64,000 nt of DNA from an uncultured Prochlorococcus sp. (GTDB lineage Bacteria; Cyanobacteriota; Cyanobacteriia; PCC-6307; Cyanobiaceae): positions 1-64,000 of the forward strand of contig CACNWH010000004.1 of the NCBI GenBank assembly GCA_902624105.1, written 5' to 3'. Shown here piece by piece: positions 20,889-32,007 of the stretch (position 1 is the first letter of the stretch; each line of letters begins with the position of its first letter). The notes under the pieces are model-generated. The model was not told the DNA's origin, made no database searches, and saw only the letters and a program-made list of their open reading frames with translations. A program made the translations under genes and the position numbers.

Positions 20889-22838
20889 ATGAAAGCTGAC
20901 AACTCTATAAATGAATCTTTCGAGATAATTGTAATCGGTGGAGGACATGCTGGTTGTGAAGCTGCCATAACATCTGCAAAACTAGGATTCTCAACCGCTT
21001 TATTTACAATAAATTTAGATCGAATAGCTTGGCAACCATGTAATCCAGCAGTAGGTGGTCCTGCTAAAAGTCAATTAGTACATGAAGTAGATGCCTTAGG
21101 AGGGATTATAGGAAAAATCGCAGACGAAACAGCTATTCAAAAAAGAATCTTAAATGCAAGCAGAGGGCCTGCGGTATGGGCTCTAAGAGCGCAAACTGAT
21201 AAAAGAGAATATTCAAAGAAGATGATAGAACTTCTTCAGAATACTGAGAACCTTACTCTTAAAGAAGCAATGATTACTGACTTAGAGATTGAGAAAATAA
21301 TGGAATCATCTGGTACAAAAAAAAATATAAAGAAGAGAATCAAAGGAGTAAAAACATTTTTTGGCAGTAGTTATTCTGCTAAAGCGATCATAATAACTGC
21401 AGGAACTTTTTTAGAGGGACGTATCTGGATAGGTAATAAATCTATGTCTGCGGGGAGATCTGGGGAGCAAGCCGCTACTGGACTCACTGAATGCCTCCAT
21501 AATATTGGGATTAAGACAGAAAGATTAAAAACTGGTACACCTGCAAGAGTAGATAAAAAAAGCATAAATTTTGATGCACTTGATATTCAGCCAAGCACAG
21601 CAATTGATAAAAATTTTTCTTTTGATCCTACAGTTAAAACAAAAATGCCTCAAGTTAGTTGCCATATCACTAGAACGACTTCAGCAACCCACGAATTAAT
21701 TAGAAATAACTTACATTTAACACCAATTTATGGAGGTTTTATTGATAGTAAAGGGCCTAGATATTGCCCATCAATAGAAGATAAGATTGTTAAATTTGCA
21801 GAAAAAGATTCGCATCAAATTTTCCTAGAACCTGAAGGCATAAATACCCCTGAAATATATGTACAAGGTTTCTCAACAGGACTACCAGAAAATATTCAAT
21901 TAGAATTATTGCAAACACTTCCTGGGCTTGAAAATTGCACTATGCTTCGACCTGCATATGCTGTTGAATATGACTATATCCCAGCGACTCAATTACAACC
22001 ATCATTAGAAACAATATCGATTGAGAACTTATTTTGTGCTGGGCAAATCAATGGAACAACTGGCTATGAAGAAGCAGCAGCTCAAGGATTAGTTGCAGGG
22101 ATTAATACTACAAGGAAACTGAGAGGTTTAAATCCCATAATATTTTCACGTGAAAGTAGTTATATAGGGACAATGATAAATGATTTAATTACACGTGACT
22201 TGAAAGAACCTTATAGAGTTTTAACAAGTAGAAGTGAGTATAGATTAACTTTAAGAGGAGATAACGCAGACCGCCGATTAACATCTTTAGGCTATGAAAT
22301 TGGATTAATCGATAAAAGAAGGTGGGATTACTACACCAAGAAAATTAAAATCATGAAAGAAGAAACTGAAAGGCTTAAAAATACACGGCTAAAATGCACA
22401 GATAAAATATCAACTTCTCTAATGAAAGATTATGGTATAAAACTAAAAGGCTCAGCGACACTAGAAGAGCTTCTTAAAAAAACAAATTTCCATGCAGAAG
22501 GACTTATCAAATATGGCTTAATGAGTGAAGATATATCTTCAGAAATAAGAGAAGGGATTGAAATTGATATTAAATATGAAGGTTATTTAAAAAGACAGAA
22601 AAATAACATCGCACAAATAGAAAGGCAACGATTAAAAGTACTTTCTAGAGAAATTAACTATTCAACAATTGAGACTTTATCTTTAGAAGCCAGAGAAAAA
22701 TTAAATCTTCTCAAACCAAATAGTATTGGAGATGCTTCACAAATACCTGGAGTAAGTAAAGCTGATTTAACAGCGTTGCTCGTTTGGTTAAAAATCAAAG
22801 AACTTAAAAAAGATAAATTCAATATTTCTCAAAAATAG
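20889..22838 (+). CDS. mnmG: tRNA uridine 5-carboxymethylaminomethyl modification enzyme MnmG (GidA)
   Basis: [79 protein letters not shown]. Confidence 0.98.
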   Translation: MKADNSINESFEIIVIGGGHAGCEAAITSAKLGFSTALFTINLDRIAWQPCNPAVGGPAKSQLVHEVDALGGIIGKIADETAIQKRILNASRGPAVWALRAQTDKREYSKKMIELLQNTENLTLKEAMITDLEIEKIMESSGTKKNIKKRIKGVKTFFGSSYSAKAIIITAGTFLEGRIWIGNKSMSAGRSGEQAATGLTECLHNIGIKTERLKTGTPARVDKKSINFDALDIQPSTAIDKNFSFDPTVKTKMPQVSCHITRTTSATHELIRNNLHLTPIYGGFIDSKGPRYCPSIEDKIVKFAEKDSHQIFLEPEGINTPEIYVQGFSTGLPENIQLELLQTLPGLENCTMLRPAYAVEYDYIPATQLQPSLETISIENLFCAGQINGTTGYEEAAAQGLVAGINTTRKLRGLNPIIFSRESSYIGTMINDLITRDLKEPYRVLTSRSEYRLTLRGDNADRRLTSLGYEIGLIDKRRWDYYTKKIKIMKEETERLKNTRLKCTDKISTSLMKDYGIKLKGSATLEELLKKTNFHAEGLIKYGLMSEDISSEIREGIEIDIKYEGYLKRQKNNIAQIERQRLKVLSREINYSTIETLSLEAREKLNLLKPNSIGDASQIPGVSKADLTALLVWLKIKELKKDKFNISQK

Positions 22839-22865
22839 TTAATATCTAATAAATAAACTTAAATA

Positions 22866-23459
22866 GTGGAAAATAATAACCTCTTTAATTCTCCAAACAT
22901 CTTATGGGAAGAAAGTTCATCTATTTTCCTAGATAATAATAAATATCCTGAAATTCCAGGAGCATGGAAACTAATGCTCCTTGGAGATGGAAGCCCTACC
23001 AGACATTTACAACTACTTACAAAAAAAGAAACAAAGATTGAATTAATTGGAATGAAATTAGATAATGAATTATCAAAAGTAACTCCCAAAGAAATTCATC
23101 AACTTACAAAACCTTTAATAAAAAGGCAAGTTTGGATTAAAAATAATGATATAACTCTCGCATGGGCTGAAAGTTGGTGGAATAATGAAGCAGCAAATAT
23201 GAACCTTCCAAATAAAAATGAACCTATTTGGAAAAACCTTACAAAAGATCGCTCAGAACTATTTAGAGAAGTTGACGCAATTTCAATTGTAGATTCTCAC
23301 TGGTTACAAAAAGAATTTTCATTAAAAGGACCATTCTGGTCAAGAAATTATAGATTTTTCAGAAATCAAAAGCCATTAACAATAATTCGTGAGGTGTTTA
23401 ATCCTTATATAGAGAAATGGTTAGGAGAATCAGGACTTGAAGGGTATTTAAATTTATAA
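22866..23459 (+). CDS. Chorismate lyase-like protein (cyanobacterial 4-hydroxybenzoate synthase family)
   Basis: WKLMLLGDGSPTRHLQLLTKKETKIELI, IKRQVWIKNNDITLAWAESWW, ELFREVDAI, FWSRNYRFFRNQKPLTIIREVFNPYIEKWLG; GTG start. Confidence 0.72.
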   Translation: MENNNLFNSPNILWEESSSIFLDNNKYPEIPGAWKLMLLGDGSPTRHLQLLTKKETKIELIGMKLDNELSKVTPKEIHQLTKPLIKRQVWIKNNDITLAWAESWWNNEAANMNLPNKNEPIWKNLTKDRSELFREVDAISIVDSHWLQKEFSLKGPFWSRNYRFFRNQKPLTIIREVFNPYIEKWLGESGLEGYLNL

Positions 23460-24014
23460 TCTACTACGTCTTGATCTTGGGTAATTTCTTGCTGTAGAAA
23501 TTCTTCTCGTATCAGATTTATGATACAAGCGTGATTCGCCTTTTTGAATAGAAGGCCTTTTCCACTTATTAGTTTGAAAGAATGAATCTTCTTCCCAATC
23601 ATGATCAGAGTAATCCTTTGATGGGCCTAGTTTTTTTTGTTGATCGATAACTTTATCTTTTGATCTTAAAGATATTGCTTCTAAAGGCCTTTTCCCCTTG
23701 TATGCAAAATCTTCTTCAGCATTAGCCCCCCTACTGAATGATTTAAATTCTCTTTCATCTATATCAATATCATCATTGCTCCATTCTTCAAAATCATCTT
23801 CAAAAAAAGAATCCATTTTATCCGTAACCCAATCGCCAACATTCCTAACTTTTCTTCTAGAAAAGTCTCTAAAACTTTGTCTTTTTCTTGTACCAGGTCT
23901 TGTACCAGAGAAGCCATCTGCAATTTGTCTACCTGCTTCAAAAATCTGTTCAAATCTTTGATCAAAATTTACCCCATCAGATCTATTATTTAATTTTCTT
24001 CTTGATGATCTCAT
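23454..24014 (-). CDS. Hypothetical protein with Arg-rich ends and an acidic middle
   Basis: 186-aa ORF; convergent 6-bp overlap with the preceding CDS; biased composition (SRRKLNNRSD... DSFFEDDFEEWSNDDIDIDE... NYPRSRRSRL). Confidence 0.72.
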   Translation of the reverse strand: MRSSRRKLNNRSDGVNFDQRFEQIFEAGRQIADGFSGTRPGTRKRQSFRDFSRRKVRNVGDWVTDKMDSFFEDDFEEWSNDDIDIDEREFKSFSRGANAEEDFAYKGKRPLEAISLRSKDKVIDQQKKLGPSKDYSDHDWEEDSFFQTNKWKRPSIQKGESRLYHKSDTRRISTARNYPRSRRSRL

Positions 24015-24090
24015 ATTATTTGTATTTTAAACACAAACTAGTTCAATAGATTTGAAGATTTAAATTTATAAACAAAATAAAAATATTTAA

Positions 24091-24621
24091 TCATTTCTCA
24101 AACACTATTAAACATTTCTCATTCCAATTACTATTAAAAAATAAATTACAACAACTTTTACAAGCAATATTTTTCATTCTTCGTCGATACATATAAGTTA
24201 AACCACAATGAAGACATTTACCTTGATATTTCAATTCTTTCCTCTGAACAGGAAAACTGTGTCTAATTGTTATTTCAAAAGTATCCTGCATATTATTTAT
24301 CTCATTCATTTTATTGACAAAATTAATGCCATGATTTTCATTGATTTTTAAAATTCTATCAGTCCAAGCATGAATCATTTCGTGACAAAGTGTACTTTGA
24401 ATATCTCTCAAAGGTAAAGATTCTAGAATTGGCTTTGACAAAACAATTTCAGAAGAGATAGAGCCATTAACTTTACTTCGCTTGTAAAATCCTGCAGTCG
24501 TTTTCAGTCTATTATCACTCCATCTAACCATTACAAGTGGCTCAAAATTGTTTGCTAAAGAATTTGCAAAGAATGATTTATTAAAATTATGAAATAGTGG
24601 TAAAAGAGGTATAACAGCCAT
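24091..24621 (-). CDS. SprT-like zinc metallopeptidase family protein
   Basis: HExxH in TLCHEMIHAWTDRI, downstream NHGINF, C-terminal zinc ribbon CLHCGLTYMYRRRMKNIACKSC. Confidence 0.85.
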   Translation of the reverse strand: MAVIPLLPLFHNFNKSFFANSLANNFEPLVMVRWSDNRLKTTAGFYKRSKVNGSISSEIVLSKPILESLPLRDIQSTLCHEMIHAWTDRILKINENHGINFVNKMNEINNMQDTFEITIRHSFPVQRKELKYQGKCLHCGLTYMYRRRMKNIACKSCCNLFFNSNWNEKCLIVFEK

Positions 24622-24702
24622 TATGAATATAATTTATTTTATTTTGACAAAGAAAACCAACAAAATCGATTTATTTTCTTAAAGTAAATAAAAACATTAA
24701 TT

Positions 24703-25125
24703 ATGGATGCAACTTTAGTAAAAGATATTGGAGTTAAAGCACTTTTAGCTGGCGGTGCTGTACTTGTTTCATTTTGGACTTTTAATGCAGTGAAACTTGT
24801 TATTAAAGCAAGAGGTATTAATCCTCTTGTTAGAAAATTTTTTGATCAGATAGCAGCAGGAAGGATTGATGCGGCTTATGGTTTAACTAGCAAGACATAC
24901 AAAACCCATGTCAAAAGGCAAGATTTCCTAAAATTCTTGGCTAGTTTAAATTTAAATAAATACAGAAATCTTAAATCTGGCACACCTAGGATCCAAGAAG
25001 ATCAAATAATTATTACTTTGAATTTAAAGTCTGAGGATAAAAAAGAAGAATTACCTTTGGATTTTACGTTTTCTCAAATTGATAATGACTGGAAAATTGA
25101 TCGAATATCTAAAGCAAACAAATAA
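24703..25125 (+). CDS. Membrane-anchored hypothetical protein (NTF2-like/DUF4864-like)
   Basis: N-terminal TM helix plus about 100-aa domain (NPLVRKFFDQIAAGRIDAAYGLTSKTYKTHVKRQDFLKFLAS...WKIDRI). Confidence 0.7.
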   Translation: MDATLVKDIGVKALLAGGAVLVSFWTFNAVKLVIKARGINPLVRKFFDQIAAGRIDAAYGLTSKTYKTHVKRQDFLKFLASLNLNKYRNLKSGTPRIQEDQIIITLNLKSEDKKEELPLDFTFSQIDNDWKIDRISKANK

Positions 25126-25139
25126 ATATTTTCTAAATT

Positions 25140-27209
25140 GTGAACTTAGAAATCAATAAATCAAGAATAATAGAATTAAAAAAGATAATAGATAATGCCA
25201 ACTATGCATATTACACTTTAGATATGCCAGAGATTGAAGACTCAGTCTATGACAGTTTATATAAGGAATTAATAAGAATTGAAGAACAATATCCAAGTTT
25301 AAAAACTATAGATAGTCCAACAAATAGACTAGGCGGGAAAATTTCTGATGGTTTTGAAAAATTAATTCATACAATTCCTTTATATAGTTTGGATAATGCT
25401 TTTAATACTAAGGAAGTCAATAATTGGCTAATAAAAACAGAAAAATTATTAAGTCAAGATAAAAATAGCTCTACTACGAAAAATCTTTTAGTTGCTGAAT
25501 TAAAAATTGATGGCAATGCTTTGGCTTTAAAATATCAAAACGGTGTTTTAGTGAGTGCAGCAACAAGAGGAGATGGGCAAGAAGGAGAAGATATAACAAT
25601 AAATGCGAAGAGGATAAGATCAATTCCTTTGAGACTGAGAATCAATAATCCTCCTGAGATACTAGAAATCAGAGGAGAAGCATTTATCTCTAATATTTCC
25701 TTTCAAGAAATAAATGCTTACAGAGAATCAAAAGGAGAACAATTATTTGCTAATCCACGAAATGCTTGCGCAGGTTCTTTAAGACAATTAGACCCTAAGG
25801 TCGTTGCAAAAAGAAATCTTGATTTTTATGCTTATCAAGTACACTGTCCCAATAACCCTATTTTTAAAAAAAAGTATAACAATCAGTGGGCTAGATTAGA
25901 ATTTTTGAAAGATTGCGGTTTTAAGATAAATTTACATTCAAAATTAATAAGCAACATTGCAGAGCTTGAAAAATATTATGAGTTCTGGGAAAAAGAGAGA
26001 AATAAAATTAATTTTGATGCAGATGGAATAGTTATCAAAATTAACGATATAAAAAACCAAGAAATTTTAGGGCATACACAAAAGGCTCCAAGATGGGCTA
26101 TCGCCTTAAAATTTCCAGCAGAAGAAATTACTACAAAAATTCAAAGTCTCAGCTTTCAAGTCGGGAGATCTGGAGCTATCACACCTGTTGCTAATTTTGA
26201 GGAAGTACAATTAGCTGGTACAAAAGTTTCGAGAGCAACTTTACATAATATTGAGAGATTTGAATATTTGGATATACATTATTCTGATACTATAATTGTT
26301 AGAAAAGCGGGCGAAATAATACCTGAAGTTGTAAAGGTAATAGAAGAATTAAGAATAAATAACTCAGAAAAAATCAAGTTCCCACAATTCTGCCCCTCTT
26401 GTGGCTGCAAACTTGAAAAAATACCTGCAGAAGCAACTATTAAATGTATCAATAGAAATTGTGAAGCAGTATTGATTGGATTATTAAAACATTGGGTTAG
26501 TAAATCTGCAATGAACATTGATGGTTTAGGTGCCAAAATAATTGAGCAGCTACTGGGAGCAAAATTAATTAGAAATATTTCAGATTTATATACTCTTAAT
26601 TACGAAAAGCTTATAAAGCTTGAAAGAATGGGCGAAAAATCAACTCTAAATCTTTTAAAAGGAATTGAAAATTCAAAAAATCAATTATGGAAAAAAAAAT
26701 TATATGGATTAGGGATTAATCATATTGGACAAGTTACAGCTAAAAATATATGTAATAAATTTAATTGTATTGAAGACTTAAAAGAAGCAAGCCTAAATAA
26801 TCCAAATAAACTTATGGAAATAAATGGAATTGGAGATGAAATAATCGAATCATTGAAAACTTGGTTTGAATCTGAAGATAATTTAAACTTAATTACAATG
26901 CTTTCTGAAAGAGGTGTTTTATTGCATAATGAAATTGATGAAAATCCAATAACTCATAATCAAAATAATGAAATTAATGAAAAAGTATTTGTCCTTACAG
27001 GAACAATGAAATCATTTTCAAGACAACAATTAATCACTAAAATTGAAGAATATGGTGGACAAGTCAAAAATTCAATAAGCAAGAATATTGATTATTTAAT
27101 AGTTGGAGATAAAGCAGGAAGTAAATTAGAAAAAGCAAAAAAATTAGGAACTAATATATTAAAAGAAGAAGACCTCCTTAACCTACTATCAAATAATCAA
27201 GAGAAATGA
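25140..27209 (+). CDS. ligA: NAD-dependent DNA ligase
   Basis: AYYTLDMPEIEDSVYDSLYKEL, VAELKIDGNALAL (KxDG), CPSCGCKLEK...CINRNC, C-terminal BRCT; GTG start. Confidence 0.98.
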   Translation: MNLEINKSRIIELKKIIDNANYAYYTLDMPEIEDSVYDSLYKELIRIEEQYPSLKTIDSPTNRLGGKISDGFEKLIHTIPLYSLDNAFNTKEVNNWLIKTEKLLSQDKNSSTTKNLLVAELKIDGNALALKYQNGVLVSAATRGDGQEGEDITINAKRIRSIPLRLRINNPPEILEIRGEAFISNISFQEINAYRESKGEQLFANPRNACAGSLRQLDPKVVAKRNLDFYAYQVHCPNNPIFKKKYNNQWARLEFLKDCGFKINLHSKLISNIAELEKYYEFWEKERNKINFDADGIVIKINDIKNQEILGHTQKAPRWAIALKFPAEEITTKIQSLSFQVGRSGAITPVANFEEVQLAGTKVSRATLHNIERFEYLDIHYSDTIIVRKAGEIIPEVVKVIEELRINNSEKIKFPQFCPSCGCKLEKIPAEATIKCINRNCEAVLIGLLKHWVSKSAMNIDGLGAKIIEQLLGAKLIRNISDLYTLNYEKLIKLERMGEKSTLNLLKGIENSKNQLWKKKLYGLGINHIGQVTAKNICNKFNCIEDLKEASLNNPNKLMEINGIGDEIIESLKTWFESEDNLNLITMLSERGVLLHNEIDENPITHNQNNEINEKVFVLTGTMKSFSRQQLITKIEEYGGQVKNSISKNIDYLIVGDKAGSKLEKAKKLGTNILKEEDLLNLLSNNQEK

Positions 27210-27358
27210 CTCAAAAAAGAATTTATAAAGTTATAAAAAGTCCGTGTGGACAGGCAAAATATGAAAAATTAACTTTAAATAAAACATTCTTTGGAAGGAT
27301 AAGATTATATTGGTTTATTATTTTTGCAACAATACGTGATTTGAATCTTAAAGTTTAA
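27206..27358 (+). CDS. Small ORF (50 aa), overlapping the ligA stop by ATGA
   Basis: My translation: MTQKRIYKVIKSPCGQAKYEKLTLNKTFFGRIRLYWFIIFATIRDLNLKV*; below the length cutoff of the ORF track; fills most of the ligA-TVP38 gap. Confidence 0.5.
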   Translation: MTQKRIYKVIKSPCGQAKYEKLTLNKTFFGRIRLYWFIIFATIRDLNLKV

Positions 27359-27361
27359 ACA

Positions 27362-27961
27362 TTACTTTGATTCATTGATAATTTCATTTGAGTATTTTGA
27401 TAGAAAATAAATGATCAAAGATGTAGAAATAATACTAATCAAAGTAGTAAACAGGTTATTATTTAATTTTAAATTCACGATATCGCTTAAATTATTCAAA
27501 AGTGAGCCAACAGAACAATAAAGAAAAGTCCCTGGAATTATACAAATTAAGCTAATTGAAAAATCTTTGTAAGTTATATTATTTAAACCATAAAAGTAAT
27601 TTAGGATACTAAATGGAAATAAAGGAGATAATCTTGTCAAAATTATTAATTTCAAGCCGCCTTTTTGGATAATATTTTCTAATAAAGATAATTTTGGATA
27701 TTTATTAATCATATCCAATACTTTTTTGGAAAGAAATCTTTTTGAAATAAAAAAAGAAATAGAAGCCGCTATAAAAGCACTTATAAATACGATCACAGAA
27801 CCTAAATATGTTCCATATAAATATCCTGCTGCAATTGAGAGCCATGAAGCTGGAAGAATCAAAAGTACTATAAAGATATAAATAACAAAAAAAAAGAAAA
27901 TTCCTAATCCAGAATCGAGATAAATAAGAAAATCTAAAATATTTTCAAAAAAAGACATCAA
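27362..27961 (-). CDS. TVP38/TMEM64 (DedA-related) family membrane protein
   Basis: AAGYLYGTYLGSVIVFISAFIAASISFFISKRFL, LIILTRLSPLFPFSILNYFYGLNNITYKDF, IPGTFLYCSVGSLL. Confidence 0.85.
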   Translation of the reverse strand: MMSFFENILDFLIYLDSGLGIFFFFVIYIFIVLLILPASWLSIAAGYLYGTYLGSVIVFISAFIAASISFFISKRFLSKKVLDMINKYPKLSLLENIIQKGGLKLIILTRLSPLFPFSILNYFYGLNNITYKDFSISLICIIPGTFLYCSVGSLLNNLSDIVNLKLNNNLFTTLISIISTSLIIYFLSKYSNEIINESK

Positions 27962-30717
27962 CTTAACATTTCTAATTTTTTGGAGATTGAATTTGACTTA
28001 GCTGTTGCCTCTTTTAATTTAGATTTACATTCATCTACAACATTTTTTGGAGCCTTATTAATAAAATTTTTATTTAAAATTCTATTATTTAAAACTTTTA
28101 TATCTTCATTAGCTTTTGACTGATCTTTTAAAAGTTTTTCTTTTAAAGATTCCATATTAATTATCCCTTCAAATGGTAAATAAACTTCGAGATTCCCAAC
28201 TATTCCTGAGAATGACTTTGCAAAATCTTGTTTGCTGAATTCATCTTGTTTAAGAATATTTATATCTAATGCTTTAGTAATCAACCTAATATCTTCACTC
28301 ATCTTTTTAACAAATTCTAATAATTTGATGTCATCTGAAACTAAAAAAATTGAAATCTGTTGAGCAGGTTTTAGTCCTAGTTCAGCTCTCAGATTTCTTA
28401 TTAATCTAATAATGTCAAATAACTTATCAAAAGATTTCTCAAGATTATCATCTAAGTATTTTTCATCTATATTTGGCCATCTTTGAAGAGATAATAATAT
28501 ATCATCAGTTCCCACATGCAATGAATGCCAAAGTTCCTCTGTTAAATGAGGCATAAAAGGATTCATCATAGTAAGTATATTATCTAAAACTTCTTTTAAC
28601 AAACTTTCGGATAATATTCTATGTTTAAATTCTGGGTTATTAAATCTGAGTTTTTGAAACTCAAGATACCAATCACAAAAATCATTCCAAGCAAACTCAT
28701 ATATCAATTTTGCGGATTCACCAAGTTTATAATTATGTAAAAGGTTATATAGTTCTTTTTTGGTCCTATTTAATTTTGACAATATCCATTGATCCGTTAG
28801 ATCAAGATGTCCATCCACATAATCACTTTTCTTGAATTCAACTTTTGAAGAAGAACAATTCATTAGTACGAATTTAGTGGCGTTCCAAAGTTTATTTGCA
28901 AAATTTCTTGATGCTTCAACAGTAGAAGAGGTTTTATTTTTCCTATCATAATCAAGCCTGATGTCTTGACCTGCTCCTGCGACTTCTCTTACAAGAGCGA
29001 AACGCAATGCATCTGAGCCATATTTATTAATTAATAAAAGCGGATCAATGCCGTTTCCTGCACTTTTGCTCATTTTTTTATTATTTTCATCTCTAACTAA
29101 GCCATGGATATAAACGTCATGAAATGGGATCTTTGAAGTAAATACATTACCCATCATCGTCATCCTCGCAACCCAGAAAAAAATAATATCAAAGCCTGTT
29201 ACCAAAACACTATTCGGATACCATTTTTTAAAATCCTCATTATCAACATTTGGCCAGCCTAATGTTGAAAAAGGCCATAAACCACTTGAAAACCAAGTAT
29301 CTAATACATCTTTATCCCTAACTAATTTAAATTCTGAACCAAATTCTTCAGTCGCATTGTTGAAAGCCTCTTTCTCATTACGGGCAATTATGTAAGGGGT
29401 ATTTTGAGTTATTGTTTCATCAGGAGTTTGTAAAACGTACCATGCTGGTATTTGATGCCCCCACCATAATTGTCGACTAATACACCAATCATTAATATGT
29501 ACTAACCAATCTTTGTATACTTTCTGCCATCTCTTAGGAATAAAATTTGGTTGTTCTAAATTATTTTTTTCTAAACATTCTCTAGAAATATTGTCCATTT
29601 TTAAAAACCACTGTGTTGACAATAAAGGCTCAATTGGGACTTTCCCTCTTTCAGAAAAAGGTACAGTATGTTTATATTCTTCAATTTTTGTTAGAAGTCC
29701 GATTGAATCTAATTCACTAATTATTTGCTTTCTAGCGACGTATCTATCAAGGTTTTGAAATTTACCTGCATTATCATTTAAGGTGCCATCTTTATTCATA
29801 ATATTGATCTGTTTTAAATTATTTCTTTTACCAATTTCGAAATCATTTGCATCATGAGCTGGAGTGACTTTCACACAACCAGTCCCAAATTCCATATCTA
29901 CATGCGAATCACCAACGACAGGAATATCCCTATCAACGAAGGGAACCTTTACTTTCATTCCAATAAAATTCTGATATCTTTTATCCAATGGATTTACAGC
30001 AACTGCGGTATCACCCAATAAAGTTTCTGGCCGTGTAGTAGCAACTTCAAGATAGTTTGATGAAGTAGAACCATTCTCGTTTAAAAGTGGATATTTAAAA
30101 TGCCATAAATTTCCATCTATTTCTCTCATCTCAACTTCTAGATCACTTACTGCTGATTGGGAAGCCGGGCACCAATTTACTAGATATTCTCCTCTATAAA
30201 TTAGCCCTTTATTATGTAAAATCACAAAGGCTTCTACAACCGCATCATTTAATTTTTGATCTAAAGTGAATCGTTCACGAGACCAGTCAACGGAATAACC
30301 TAAGCTTTTTAGCTGAGAAATTATTTGACCACCACTTTTTTCTTTCCATTCCCATGCTTTCTCTAAAAATTTAAGTCGCCCTATATCCTCTTTCTCTAAA
30401 CCATCTTTTTTAATTTGTTTCTCTAATATGGTTTGTACAGCAATTGAAGCATGATCCGTGCCAGGCAAGCATAATACATTTTTTCCTATAAGTCGCTGAA
30501 ATCTAACAATTACATCTATCAAAGCGGTATTAAAGGCGTGACCCATATGTAATGATCCAGTAACATTTGGGGGAGGAATAACAATACAAAAAGGTTTGCC
30601 ATCCTTATCTACATTTGCACTAAAAGCTTCTAAATCTTGCCATTTTTTTTGCCATTTTTGCTCTATCTCTAATGGAGAATAACTTTTTAAACTAGATTCT
30701 CTTTTTGGATTATTCAT
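27958..30717 (-). CDS. valS: Valyl-tRNA synthetase
   Basis: PPPNVTGSLHMGHAFN (HIGH-like), KKMSKSAGNGIDP (KMSKS), LPGTDHASIAVQ. Confidence 0.98.
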   Translation of the reverse strand: MNNPKRESSLKSYSPLEIEQKWQKKWQDLEAFSANVDKDGKPFCIVIPPPNVTGSLHMGHAFNTALIDVIVRFQRLIGKNVLCLPGTDHASIAVQTILEKQIKKDGLEKEDIGRLKFLEKAWEWKEKSGGQIISQLKSLGYSVDWSRERFTLDQKLNDAVVEAFVILHNKGLIYRGEYLVNWCPASQSAVSDLEVEMREIDGNLWHFKYPLLNENGSTSSNYLEVATTRPETLLGDTAVAVNPLDKRYQNFIGMKVKVPFVDRDIPVVGDSHVDMEFGTGCVKVTPAHDANDFEIGKRNNLKQINIMNKDGTLNDNAGKFQNLDRYVARKQIISELDSIGLLTKIEEYKHTVPFSERGKVPIEPLLSTQWFLKMDNISRECLEKNNLEQPNFIPKRWQKVYKDWLVHINDWCISRQLWWGHQIPAWYVLQTPDETITQNTPYIIARNEKEAFNNATEEFGSEFKLVRDKDVLDTWFSSGLWPFSTLGWPNVDNEDFKKWYPNSVLVTGFDIIFFWVARMTMMGNVFTSKIPFHDVYIHGLVRDENNKKMSKSAGNGIDPLLLINKYGSDALRFALVREVAGAGQDIRLDYDRKNKTSSTVEASRNFANKLWNATKFVLMNCSSSKVEFKKSDYVDGHLDLTDQWILSKLNRTKKELYNLLHNYKLGESAKLIYEFAWNDFCDWYLEFQKLRFNNPEFKHRILSESLLKEVLDNILTMMNPFMPHLTEELWHSLHVGTDDILLSLQRWPNIDEKYLDDNLEKSFDKLFDIIRLIRNLRAELGLKPAQQISIFLVSDDIKLLEFVKKMSEDIRLITKALDINILKQDEFSKQDFAKSFSGIVGNLEVYLPFEGIINMESLKEKLLKDQSKANEDIKVLNNRILNKNFINKAPKNVVDECKSKLKEATAKSNSISKKLEMLS

Positions 30718-30981
30718 CTTTTGATTACTATTTTATAGCATTTAATTAATATTTTATATTGATCAATGCCAATTAATTCAAAACAATTAATTTAATAGCT
30801 CAAAACGTGATTCTTAAATATAACTAAATGGGGTAATTAGATTAGATATTAGCAAAGACAAATTCAATTAAATTTATTAAATAATGAATTGCAGGAAAAA
30901 AGGCTTATCTAAATAATCCTTAAGTTAGAGTTTACCTAATATTGAGATTTTCAAATCTTAGGAGTTTAGAGTTCTTATGAA

Positions 30982-31053
<72 letters not shown>

Positions 31054-31164
31054 TCTTAATTTTATTCTAGTAGATCAAGTGAAAAGTTTTAAATATAATC
31101 TTCAAATATTTCATGATTAAGGCAAAATTGAATTAATTAATAAAAAACTTGATTTAGGAATAAA

Positions 31165-32007
31165 ATGATCAAACAAGAAACACCCAGTAATTTATATCAA
31201 AATGAATCATTAAAGAATTTTGCAGAGTTAATATCAAACATAAATTTACTTAAAAACAAAAAATATGGTTGTCCATGGCAAAATATACAAACTCATGAAA
31301 CACTAATACCTTATTTAATTGAAGAAAGTCACGAATTTATAGATTCGATAAAAAATAATGACAATGAGAATATGAAAGAGGAATTAGGAGACCTATTGCT
31401 TCAAATCATGTTGCATAGTGAAATTGGAAGAGAAAAAAATTTATTTTCTATTAAGGATGTAATTAATTCTTTAAATAATAAAATCAAATTAAGGCATCCT
31501 TATGTTTTTAAAAAAAGGAAAAAAGTTTCAATTGAAGAAGCAGAACAAATTTGGAAAGATATGAAAATAAAAAATAAATCTAAGCAAACAAAAAAAGGCG
31601 TGTTATCAAATTTACAATCAGAATTTTTATCACCAATTGAAGAAGCAGAACAAATTAATTTTCAAATTGAAAAATATGGATTTAAATGGGATAACAAAAA
31701 TGAAATATTAGATAAACTTAATGAAGAAATAGAAGAACTTAAGTTAGCGATAAAAATTGAAGATGATATAAATATTGAAGAAGAATTTGGAGATATATTA
31801 TTTACCTTAATAAGCTTATCAAAGTATTTAAAAATAAATCCTCATAAATCACTTAGATATGCAAATGAAAAATTCAAAAAAAGATTTTCTATAATTGAAA
31901 AAATTCTTGGTGATAAAATATTTAATCAAAGCAATCAAAAATTTCGAGAACTTTGGACTCTAGCCAAAGAACAATTAAACAAAAACAATCAAAATGACAA
32001 AAAATAA
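31165..32007 (+). CDS. mazG: MazG nucleoside triphosphate pyrophosphohydrolase
   Basis: GCPWQNIQTHETLIPYLIEESHEFIDSI, EELGDLLLQIMLHSEIG, second copy EEEFGDILFTLISLSKYL. Confidence 0.92.
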   Translation: MIKQETPSNLYQNESLKNFAELISNINLLKNKKYGCPWQNIQTHETLIPYLIEESHEFIDSIKNNDNENMKEELGDLLLQIMLHSEIGREKNLFSIKDVINSLNNKIKLRHPYVFKKRKKVSIEEAEQIWKDMKIKNKSKQTKKGVLSNLQSEFLSPIEEAEQINFQIEKYGFKWDNKNEILDKLNEEIEELKLAIKIEDDINIEEEFGDILFTLISLSKYLKINPHKSLRYANEKFKKRFSIIEKILGDKIFNQSNQKFRELWTLAKEQLNKNNQNDKK

